From: Bacillota bacterium
GTDB lineage: Bacteria > Bacillota > Clostridia > DSM-8532
Length of the DNA: 6,831 nucleotides
Reading direction: 5' to 3'
NCBI GenBank assembly: GCA_023426765.1
Contig: JAEZBW010000701.1
Coordinates: forward strand, 1 to 6,831
The translations under genes were made by a program, and so were the position numbers. The notes beneath the pieces were generated by a model. That model was not told the origin of the DNA. It saw only the letters and a program-made list of their open reading frames with translations, and did not search any database. This document shows positions 1 through 5,006 of this stretch, one piece after another (position 1 is the stretch's first letter; every line of letters begins with the position of its first letter).

Positions 1-737
1 CCCTTAGCACCGGGTTCGCCTTCGCCGCGCAGCGAGATTGTCTGGTTATCGTCAATCCCGGCGGGAATATCAATATTCAGCGTGGAGGTTTTCTGAACCC
101 TTCCGCTGCCCTTGCAATCCTCGCAGGGATGGGAAATCAGGGTTCCTTCCCCCCGGCATACGTCACAGGTTCTCATGTTGACCATTTGCCCGAAAGGAGT
201 GGACTGTACCTGCCTGACCTGCCCGGTTCCGTTACAGTGCTTGCAGGTTTGCGGAGTGGTTCCCGGTTTTGCTCCGGTACCGCTGCAGGTATTGCACGAC
301 TGCATGCGGTTCACGCGGAACTCCTTTGAAACACCGAAAGCCGCTTCATTAAAGGTGATCTCCATCGCATATTTCAAATCTGCGCCACGCTTTGGGCCGG
401 CCTTCTGCCTGGAACGCCCGAAGGGTGAACCGCCGAAAAAGCTTTCAAATATATCTTCTACACCGAAATCAAACCCGCCGAAACCGCTGAAGCCTTCAAA
501 CCCGGCGCCATTCATGCCTGCATGCCCAAACCGGTCATACTGCTGCTTCTTTTGCGGGTCGCTTAAAACCGCGTAGGCTTCACTGACTTCCTTGAACTTT
601 GCTTCGGCTTCCTGATCACCGGGATTCACGTCCGGATGGTATTGCTTCGCAAGCTTCCGGTAGGCTTTTTTTAAATCGGCCTCGGTAGCACTGCGTTCCA
701 ACCCCAGCACTTCATAATAATCTCTTTTTTCCGGCAA
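1..737 (-). CDS. dnaJ: Chaperone protein DnaJ (Hsp40), C-terminal part cut off by window edge
   Basis: DnaJ is the cytoplasmic J-domain co-chaperone that delivers unfolded clients to DnaK and stimulates its ATPase. The visible 245 codons begin MPEKRDYYEVLG and carry a J domain (about residues 5-70) with the HPD motif at 34-36. A Gly/Phe-rich linker follows (about 72-108), then a client-binding region interrupted by four intact CxxCxGxG zinc-finger repeats starting near residues 148, 165, 191 and 205. This makes it a type A DnaJ. The C-terminal half of the substrate-binding region lies outside the window. No ATG fits the N-terminus. The TTG at 735-737 is chosen because a GGGGG ribosome-binding stretch sits 9 nt upstream and the protein then matches normal DnaJ N-termini; a TTG three codons further upstream (744-746) is possible. 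dnaJ follows dnaK after 160 bp that holds a hairpin and its own promoter. Confidence 0.96.
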   Translation of the reverse strand, partial: MPEKRDYYEVLGLERSATEADLKKAYRKLAKQYHPDVNPGDQEAEAKFKEVSEAYAVLSDPQKKQQYDRFGHAGMNGAGFEGFSGFGGFDFGVEDIFESFFGGSPFGRSRQKAGPKRGADLKYAMEITFNEAAFGVSKEFRVNRMQSCNTCSGTGAKPGTTPQTCKHCNGTGQVRQVQSTPFGQMVNMRTCDVCRGEGTLISHPCEDCKGSGRVQKTSTLNIDIPAGIDDNQTISLRGEGEPGAK

Positions 738-746
738 ATCAACCAA

Positions 747-751
747 CCCCC
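747..751 (-). promoter_or_regulatory. Ribosome binding site supporting the TTG start of dnaJ
   Basis: On the minus strand a GGGGG stretch lies 9 nt before the TTG codon at 735-737. The upstream alternative TTG at 744-746 would have this stretch directly abutting it, which argues for the downstream TTG. The stretch is weaker than the AGGAGG-type sites of hrcA and dnaK, so dnaJ translation may be less efficient. Confidence 0.5.
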
Positions 752-778
752 ACAACTGTTTTTCTTGACAACTCAACG

Positions 779-807
779 ATTATAGCACACTTCAGGATTA
801 CCGGCAA
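779..807 (-). promoter_or_regulatory. SigmaA-type promoter for dnaJ (extended -10)
   Basis: Read on the minus strand, TTGCCG (802-807) is followed after exactly 17 nt by a perfect TATAAT (779-784). The -10 is preceded by TGC, an extended -10 TGn. Transcription would start near position 772, giving a leader of about 35 nt before the dnaJ TTG start. No CIRCE repeat is visible here, so this promoter would not be under direct HrcA control. The -35 matches consensus at four of six positions. Confidence 0.72.
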
Positions 808-829
808 CATGCTTCTTTCGTGATGAGCA

Positions 830-857
830 ACGAGTCAAAGGTCTCCCTTTGACTCGT
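830..857 (-). terminator. Strong 12-bp stem-loop between dnaK and dnaJ (no U-tract)
   Basis: Positions 830-841 (ACGAGTCAAAGG) pair perfectly with 846-857 (CCTTTGACTCGT) around a 4-nt loop. On the minus strand the stem is followed by TGCTCATCACG, so the run of T expected of an intrinsic terminator is missing; the plus side lacks one too. It lies 41 nt after the dnaK stop codon. It may act as a partial terminator or as a 3'-end stabiliser of the hrcA-grpE-dnaK message; the sequence does not decide between these. Confidence 0.6.
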
Positions 858-897
858 GTACAATACATCCTTCAATACAATTTCATCAAGCTTTACC

Positions 898-2742
898 TTA
901 TTTATCGTCGTCTACGACCTTGTAATCGGCATCGTATACATCATCCTGACCATTCGGTCCGGGGTTCTGCCCCTGATTGGGATTAAAGCCTTCAGGCCCT
1001 GCAGCGCCCGGGTTCTGCTGGTACATCTTCTGTGATACCGAATAAAACGCCTGCTGCAGCTTTTCCGATGCAGCCTTAATCGCTTCGGCATCGTCACCCT
1101 TCATAACATCCTTCAGGTTATTCAGTTCCATCTCGATATTGGATTTATCCGCCGGTGAAACCTTGTCACCCAGATCCTTCAGGGTTTTTTCGGTCTGATA
1201 GATCAGCGAATCGGCCTGGTTTCTCGCTTCGATCATTTCCTTCTTCTTCTTGTCTTCAGCCGCAAACTTTTCGGCTTCTTTCACAGCTTTGTCAATTTCG
1301 GAATCTGAGAGGTTCGTTGATGCGGTGATGGTCACCTTCTGCTCGTTCCCGGTACCCAGATCCTTTGCTGAAACGTGCACGATACCATTGGCATCGATAT
1401 CGAAAGCCACTTCGATCTGAGGAATTCCTCTGGGGGCCGGCGGAATACCGGTCAGCTGGAAGTTCCCGATCAGCTTGTTGTTGGCCGCCATTTCTCTTTC
1501 GCCCTGGAACACACGGATATCTACACTGGTTTGCCCATCTGCAGCGGTGGAGAAGACCTGGCTCTTCTTTGTGGGGATGGTGGTGTTTCTTTCAATCAGC
1601 TTGGTGAACACACCGCCAAGGGTTTCAATCCCAAGGGACAGCGGGGTGACATCCAGCAGCAGAAGATCCTTCACTTCGCCTGAAAGAACGCCGGCCTGAA
1701 TGGCAGCGCCTACAGCAACGCACTCATCGGGGTTGATCCCCTTGAAGGGATCCTTGCCCATATGCTTTTTCACAGCTTCCTGAACCGCAGGAATTCTTGT
1801 GGAACCACCAACCAGAAGAATCTTGTCGATGGCCGACGGAGACAGATCAGCATCTGCCAGTGCTTTGCGGGTTGGTTCCATGGTTTTCTCAACGAGGTCT
1901 GCAGTCAGTTCATCAAATTTTGCACGGGTCAGCGTCATGTCCAAATGCTTCGGACCAGTAGCATCTGCGGTGATAAACGGGAGATTGATGTTCGTAGTTG
2001 CAACGCCGGACAGTTCAATCTTCGCCTTTTCAGCGGCTTCTTTCAGCCTTTGGGCGGCCATCCTGTCATTTCGCAAATCGATACCGGTGTCACGTTTGAA
2101 TTCATTGGCCATCCAGTCGATGACCCTCTGGTCGAAATCATCTCCGCCCAGACGGTTGTTTCCATTGGTTGCAAGAACCTCGAATACACCGTCCCCGATT
2201 TCAAGGATGGACACGTCGAAGGTTCCGCCGCCCAGGTCGAACACCAGGATCTTCTGATCATTTTCCTTATCCAGACCGTAAGCCAGCGATGCTGCCGTCG
2301 GCTCGTTGATGATGCGTAATACTTCAAGCCCGGCAATTTTTCCTGCATCCTTCGTCGCCTGACGCTGTGCATCGGAAAAATATGCCGGAACGGTAATGAC
2401 TGCCTGTGTGACCGTTTCTCCGAGATAAGCCTCGGCATCGGCCTTCAGTTTTTGCAGGATCATTGCGGATATTTCCTGAGGGGTATAATGCTTTCCGTCA
2501 ATATCGACCTTTCTGTTTGTACCCATATCTCTTTTGATGGAGATGACAGTTCGTTCGGGGTTCGTCACAGCCTGGCGTTTTGCCACCTGACCCACAAGCC
2601 TTTCACCTGTCTTTGAAAAGGCCACAACAGAAGGGGTTGTGCGGTTGCCTTCCGGATTGGGGATAACAACCGGTTCTCCGCCTTCCATGACGGCAACGCA
2701 GGAATTGGTTGTTCCCAAATCTATTCCTATTACTTTTGCCAT
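898..2742 (-). CDS. dnaK: Molecular chaperone DnaK (Hsp70)
   Basis: DnaK binds exposed hydrophobic peptide segments in the cytoplasm in an ATP-driven cycle with DnaJ and GrpE. The product is 614 residues. The N-terminal ATPase domain shows the phosphate-1 motif GIDLGTTNS at 6-14, the catalytic-type lysine in ISIKRDMG at about residue 70, the phosphate-2 motif DLGGGTFD at 169-176 and the adenosine motif LLVGGSTRIP at 309-318. The interdomain linker DLLLLDVTPLSL is at 359-370, followed by the beta-sandwich peptide-binding domain and a helical lid from about 480. The tail is Gly/Pro/Asn/Gln-rich and ends in DYKVVDDDK. The length fits Gram-positive DnaKs, which lack a stretch present in proteobacterial ones. 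The ATG at 2740-2742 is preferred over an in-frame TTG two codons upstream because AGGAGT lies 8 nt before it and it gives the canonical MAKVIGID start. It is third in the CIRCE operon, 61 nt after grpE. Confidence 0.99.
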   Translation of the reverse strand: MAKVIGIDLGTTNSCVAVMEGGEPVVIPNPEGNRTTPSVVAFSKTGERLVGQVAKRQAVTNPERTVISIKRDMGTNRKVDIDGKHYTPQEISAMILQKLKADAEAYLGETVTQAVITVPAYFSDAQRQATKDAGKIAGLEVLRIINEPTAASLAYGLDKENDQKILVFDLGGGTFDVSILEIGDGVFEVLATNGNNRLGGDDFDQRVIDWMANEFKRDTGIDLRNDRMAAQRLKEAAEKAKIELSGVATTNINLPFITADATGPKHLDMTLTRAKFDELTADLVEKTMEPTRKALADADLSPSAIDKILLVGGSTRIPAVQEAVKKHMGKDPFKGINPDECVAVGAAIQAGVLSGEVKDLLLLDVTPLSLGIETLGGVFTKLIERNTTIPTKKSQVFSTAADGQTSVDIRVFQGEREMAANNKLIGNFQLTGIPPAPRGIPQIEVAFDIDANGIVHVSAKDLGTGNEQKVTITASTNLSDSEIDKAVKEAEKFAAEDKKKKEMIEARNQADSLIYQTEKTLKDLGDKVSPADKSNIEMELNNLKDVMKGDDAEAIKAASEKLQQAFYSVSQKMYQQNPGAAGPEGFNPNQGQNPGPNGQDDVYDADYKVVDDDK

Positions 2743-2750
2743 AATCAATC

Positions 2751-2756
2751 ACTCCT
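2751..2756 (-). promoter_or_regulatory. dnaK ribosome binding site, decides the start
   Basis: AGGAGT on the minus strand sits 8 nt before the ATG at 2740-2742 and only 2 nt before the competing in-frame TTG at 2746-2748. The spacing favours the ATG. Confidence 0.85.
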
Positions 2757-2803
2757 AATTCTATATTTAAGGTCAAAGAGTTTCACTTTCAATCAGTCGG
2801 GTC

Positions 2804-3370
2804 TTAATTGGCCACCTTTACCACCGAATGGCGGATTACGATTTCATCCTTGTAAATATAACCCTTGCGGAATTCTTCAATAATGGTGTTTTCATCACAG
2901 GTGTCGTCTTCCACATGCATGACCGCTTCATGGTATTCGGGATTGAATTCCTTTCCGACGGTTTCGATGGGTTTAACCTTCAGGCTCGCAAGGACATCAT
3001 CCAGCTGTCTCTGAATCATCTGCACCCCGTCGCGGATTCCCTTATCGCCGGTTTCTGATGCCTTCAGCGCCAGTTCGACATTGTCCACTACCGGAATGAA
3101 TGCGGCTGTAACATCAGCCACAGAGGATGCATACAGTTTTTCCTTTTCCCGGGCAGTTCTTTTTTTATAGTTATCAAACTCGGCAGCCATGCGCTGAAGC
3201 TGTTCCTTCAATTCCAAAACTTCAGCTTCCTTCTTTTCCAGCTGACTTTCCAGTTCTTCAATTCTGGAATCTTCGATCCCGTTGTCCGGATTGGTCTGCT
3301 CTGTCTGTTCGGTTGCCTGCTCCTGTTCCAATTCCTTTTCCAGTTCGGGTTCTTTTCCCGTCTTTCTCAT
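2804..3370 (-). CDS. grpE: Nucleotide exchange factor GrpE
   Basis: GrpE is the homodimeric exchange factor that releases ADP from DnaK. The 188-residue product has an acidic, Glu/Gln-rich and probably disordered start (1-34). A long heptad-patterned helix follows (about 35-80, including EFDNYKKRTAREKEKL) that would form the dimer coiled coil. The C-terminal beta domain carries the family signature: FNPEYHEAV at 142-150, then the conserved EEFRKGYIYKDEIVIRHSVVKV end. Length is normal for the family. The ATG at 3368-3370 is preceded by GGAAGG 10 nt upstream; another ATG at 3378-3380 is in a different frame. grpE is second in the hrcA-grpE-dnaK operon, 56 nt after hrcA, so it is expected to share CIRCE/HrcA control. 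Confidence 0.98.
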   Translation of the reverse strand: MRKTGKEPELEKELEQEQATEQTEQTNPDNGIEDSRIEELESQLEKKEAEVLELKEQLQRMAAEFDNYKKRTAREKEKLYASSVADVTAAFIPVVDNVELALKASETGDKGIRDGVQMIQRQLDDVLASLKVKPIETVGKEFNPEYHEAVMHVEDDTCDENTIIEEFRKGYIYKDEIVIRHSVVKVAN

Positions 3371-3380
3371 TCGGTTTCAT

Positions 3381-3386
3381 CCTTCC
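3381..3386 (-). promoter_or_regulatory. grpE ribosome binding site
   Basis: GGAAGG on the minus strand lies 10 nt before the grpE ATG. The intervening out-of-frame ATG at 3378-3380 overlaps the edge of the site but opens no family-like protein. Confidence 0.6.
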
Positions 3387-3426
3387 ATTTTATATCCGTT
3401 AATACGGTTTCATACCATAATATATC

Positions 3427-4479
3427 TCACTCATCGCTGAGTATTCTGAGAATTTCACTGTTGATCAGCTTTTGGATGTACCGCATGGACGATACCACCT
3501 TCGCGTAGGACATCCGCGTAGGGCCGATGATGCCCAGCGCACCCACTTCATCGTTTCCAAGGCTGTATGAAGCGGTGACAAGGCTGCAGTCACGCATGGT
3601 TTCAAGCGGATTTTCCTTTCCGATTTGAACATTCAGCCCGGATTTTCTCATGGCGGCGTTCATCAGAGCTTTGATGACCTCCTGATCATTGAAGAGCTCC
3701 AAAACCTCCCGCACCTTCAGCAAATCGCTGAATTCGGGATGATTGAGCAGGTTCATCGTTCCGTTCATGATCAGCTCGGATTGTTCTATTCCCTTCAGAC
3801 AATACAAAACGCCTTCGAGAATTGCGTCGGCTACTTCGGATTTGATTCCGATTTCCCTCACAATATCCTCTATGGCGGGAAACTGTATGTTTTCGATTAC
3901 CTGCCCATTCAGTTTATCATGCAGATAATTGGATAACCGCAGCAGAAGATCGGAAGCGGTTTCGGCTTCCAGCCGGACCACACGGTTTTTTACAATGCCT
4001 CCGCTGCTGACGACCACCACCAGGGCTTTTTTGTCATCCACCGGAACAAGCTGTACGGTTTTAAGCATCACTTTGGCCAAACTTGGTGATATCGCAATGG
4101 CGGTGTATCCGGTAATCATCGAAATAATATTGGAAGCCCGATGGATTAGGGAATTGATTTCATTCATGCGCAGCTCCATGACAGTGCGGATCTGCTGCAT
4201 CTCTTCCATGGCCAGCGTATAGGCCTGCATCAGGTGGTCGACGTAAAACCGGTAGCCCTTGTCGGATGGAACCCTGCCGGCCGAGGTATGCGGCTGCGTG
4301 ATGTATCCCATTTCCTCGAGATCGGCCATTTCATTGCGGATCGTGGCGGAACTGAGCCCAAGCTCATACTTTCTGGAGATTGTCCTGGAACCGACAGGCT
4401 GCGCTGTTTGAACATAATCATCAATCAGTGTTTTCAGAATTTGCATCTTACGATCGTTCAATTCATCATCCCAGAACAT
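3427..4479 (-). CDS. hrcA: Heat-inducible transcription repressor HrcA
   Basis: HrcA is the dimeric repressor that binds CIRCE and is kept active by GroEL in the species studied. The 350-residue product starts with a winged-helix DNA-binding domain (about 1-78) with the typical segments QPVGSRTISRKYELGLSS and ATIRNEMADLEEMGYI, then the SAGRVPSDKGYRFYVD stretch that marks the family. The middle forms the GAF-like and inserted dimerisation domains. Near the C-terminus the conserved LGIIGPTRMSYAKVVSSM is intact (about 315-332). Full length, with no sign of damage. The ATG at 4477-4479 has a near-perfect GGAGGTGA site directly upstream. It is the first gene of the operon. A CIRCE operator and promoter lie about 190 nt upstream, so HrcA should repress its own transcription and that of grpE and dnaK. 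Confidence 0.99.
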   Translation of the reverse strand: MFWDDELNDRKMQILKTLIDDYVQTAQPVGSRTISRKYELGLSSATIRNEMADLEEMGYITQPHTSAGRVPSDKGYRFYVDHLMQAYTLAMEEMQQIRTVMELRMNEINSLIHRASNIISMITGYTAIAISPSLAKVMLKTVQLVPVDDKKALVVVVSSGGIVKNRVVRLEAETASDLLLRLSNYLHDKLNGQVIENIQFPAIEDIVREIGIKSEVADAILEGVLYCLKGIEQSELIMNGTMNLLNHPEFSDLLKVREVLELFNDQEVIKALMNAAMRKSGLNVQIGKENPLETMRDCSLVTASYSLGNDEVGALGIIGPTRMSYAKVVSSMRYIQKLINSEILRILSDE

Positions 4480-4482
4480 AAC

Positions 4483-4490
4483 TCACCTCC
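4483..4490 (-). promoter_or_regulatory. Strong hrcA ribosome binding site
   Basis: GGAGGTGA on the minus strand, complementary to the 3' end of 16S rRNA over eight bases; the GGAGG core is 6 nt from the hrcA ATG. Confidence 0.9.
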
Positions 4491-4506
4491 GGTAAAAGCA
4501 CTATAA

Positions 4507-4590
4507 CGAGGCCCGATGTCCCCCACCTCTATAGGTGGCGGGTTCCGATTACCTTAATCAGGCGGCGAGCACATCTCCCACCTCGATATA
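4507..4590. repeat. Degenerate direct repeat in the hrcA leader
   Basis: Two related blocks lie head to tail. Block 1 (4507-4533) and block 2 (4566-4590) share CGAG, then a GATGT/CATCT-like stretch, CCCACCTC and ATA. Block 1 also forms a hairpin: CCACCT (4523-4528) pairs with AGGTGG (4533-4538), and CCC/GGG extends the stem past one bulged C. The copies look like diverged members of a dispersed palindromic element. The hairpin-plus-flank pattern recalls ends of IS200/IS605-type elements, but no transposase is present, so this is only a guess. Confidence 0.45.
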
Positions 4591-4631
4591 ACGGTGTGTT
4601 GCGATTGCAAGCAATCGCTTCCGTTGTTATA
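4587..4631 (-). other. Large stem-loop in the hrcA 5' leader
   Basis: GCGATTG (4601-4607) and CAATCGC (4612-4618) form a 7-bp stem around a 4-nt loop. Outside it CGG (4592-4594) pairs with CCG (4621-4623) and TATAA (4587-4591) with TTATA (4627-4631), giving about 15 bp in all with small internal loops. In the hrcA message it lies roughly 70-110 nt after the start of transcription. No T-tract follows, so it is not an intrinsic terminator; a role in message stability is possible but unproven. Confidence 0.55.
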
Positions 4632-4633
4632 AT
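4605..4633 (+). promoter_or_regulatory. Possible plus-strand promoter pointing away from hrcA
   Basis: On the plus strand TTGCAA (4605-4610) is separated by exactly 17 nt from a perfect TATAAT (4628-4633), and TGT precedes the -10, an extended -10. It would start transcription near 4640, reading through CIRCE towards the structured block at 4839-5000. The -35 lies within a palindromic hairpin, so the match may be coincidental. Confidence 0.35.
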
Positions 4634-4671
4634 ACACGCTCCCCGCAAATACCTCCATGCCTCCGTTTTTG

Positions 4672-4698
4672 TTAGCACTCTCAATTGTCGAGTGCTAA
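4672..4698. promoter_or_regulatory. CIRCE operator (HrcA binding site)
   Basis: TTAGCACTC (4672-4680), a 9-nt spacer, then GAGTGCTAA (4690-4698) is an exact match to the CIRCE consensus of two 9-bp inverted arms. It lies at the predicted start of the hrcA-grpE-dnaK transcript, where bound HrcA would block the polymerase. The spacing and every arm base are canonical. Confidence 0.98.
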
Positions 4699-4703
4699 AA
4701 CCT

Positions 4704-4738
4704 ATTATAAAAATACCACCCTCCATATTATTTGTCAA
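4704..4738 (-). promoter_or_regulatory. SigmaA-type promoter of the hrcA-grpE-dnaK operon
   Basis: A perfect TTGACA lies at 4733-4738 on the minus strand. Two -10 candidates follow. TATTTT at 4710-4715 is exactly 17 nt away with an extended TGG in front; a perfect TATAAT at 4704-4709 is 23 nt away, too far for normal use with this -35. The first pairing is the more likely functional promoter, though the second -10 could contribute. Either start site (about 4697-4703) abuts CIRCE, as expected of an HrcA-repressed promoter. Confidence 0.82.
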
Positions 4739-4747
4739 GAGGGCGGT
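4711..4747 (-). terminator. Terminator-like hairpin upstream of hrcA, overlapping its promoter
   Basis: On the minus strand ACCGCCCTC (4739-4747) pairs with GAGGGTGGT (4715-4723) over 9 bp including one G-U pair, with a 15-nt loop, followed by ATTTTTAT. This fits an intrinsic terminator for transcripts arriving from hemW and the CheA-like gene. The loop contains the hrcA -35 and the T-tract contains its -10. On the plus strand the G-U becomes an A-C mismatch and the tail is TTCTATTTT, so weak bidirectional function is possible. The large loop lowers certainty. Confidence 0.55.
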
Positions 4748-4804
4748 TTCTATTTTAACCAAGTTCTAATGTTATGTTGCTGTTCACACCACAGTAGAGT
4801 TAGC

Positions 4805-4822
4805 GGGTGATTTGGGTGATTT
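4805..4822. repeat. 9-bp perfect tandem repeat
   Basis: GGGTGATTT occurs twice back to back (4805-4813 and 4814-4822). No function is evident. Confidence 0.7.
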
Positions 4823-4838
4823 TGATGACGAGCGGTGA

Positions 4839-5000
4839 CCGTTCGGGAAACCCGATCCGGCTTAAAACAACACCGAATAACCATCTGCCAGGCCTGTTTA
4901 CGCGGGTTGGGCCTATGAGCGTTCCAGTGCCGAAGTTATCTGTCCCGGGGAGCGTTCCGGTGGGTACGCTCCTCTGGTACGAGCCTGTATTTAGGTGTTG
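4839..5000 (+). ncRNA. Candidate structured RNA of unknown family (nested inverted repeats)
   Basis: The block folds by pairing CAACACC (4868-4874) with GGTGTTG (4994-5000), extended by GAATA/TATTT (4875-4879/4988-4992) past one bulge, then CAGGC (4889-4893) with GCCTG (4983-4987). Inside are ACGC/GCGT (4900-4903/4919-4922), GTGCC/GGTAC (4927-4931/4976-4980) and a 9-bp hairpin (4947-4955/4966-4974). A separate hairpin lies at 4839-4860. Three of these helices contain G-U pairs on the plus strand that would be A-C mismatches on the minus strand, which favours a plus-strand RNA. I recognise no riboswitch, 6S, SRP or T-box consensus. It could also be a remnant of a dispersed repeat, or on the minus strand part of the 3' end of the CheA-like transcript. 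Confidence 0.35.
4917..4962. repeat. 13-nt direct repeat with one mismatch
   Basis: GAGCGTTCCAGTG (4917-4929) recurs as GAGCGTTCCGGTG (4950-4962), 33 nt apart, within the inverted-repeat block. The second copy forms the ascending arm and loop of the 9-bp hairpin there. Confidence 0.65.
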
Positions 5001-5006
5001 TAACTG

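Larger units (their letters stand above)
4480..5006. other. 527-bp intergenic regulatory region between the CheA-like gene and hrcA
   Basis: No convincing protein gene is visible here. The region holds, from hrcA outwards, the hrcA ribosome site, a hairpin-rich leader (4507-4631), CIRCE (4672-4698), the hrcA promoter (4704-4738) inside a terminator-like inverted repeat (4711-4747), a 9-bp tandem repeat (4805-4822), and a block of nested inverted repeats (4839-5000). Open frames crossing it are short, overlap these signals and resemble no family I recognise. Confidence 0.85.

Noticed and set aside
1762..2319. Long plus-strand open frames opposite dnaK
   Set aside because: They lie wholly antisense to a strongly conserved gene, have no ribosome site of note, and read as low-similarity shadow sequence.
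2743..2748. TTG two codons upstream as the dnaK start
   Set aside because: It is only 2 nt from the AGGAGT site, whereas the ATG at 2740-2742 is 8 nt away and gives the canonical N-terminus.
3371..3426. Promoter or terminator between hrcA and grpE
   Set aside because: Only a 4-bp stem (CCGT/ACGG) and an isolated TATAAA are seen; no matching -35 and no T-tract.
4529..4762. 77-codon minus-strand open frame upstream of hrcA
   Set aside because: It runs through the promoter, CIRCE and the leader hairpins, so it would be transcribed only in part, and has no recognisable domain.
4830..4863. 34-nt segment GAGC...GCTT, considered as a group II intron domain V
   Set aside because: The length and end pairing fit, but the loop is not a GNRA tetraloop at the right position, the lower stem has a G-G mismatch, and no other intron domains or reverse transcriptase are present.
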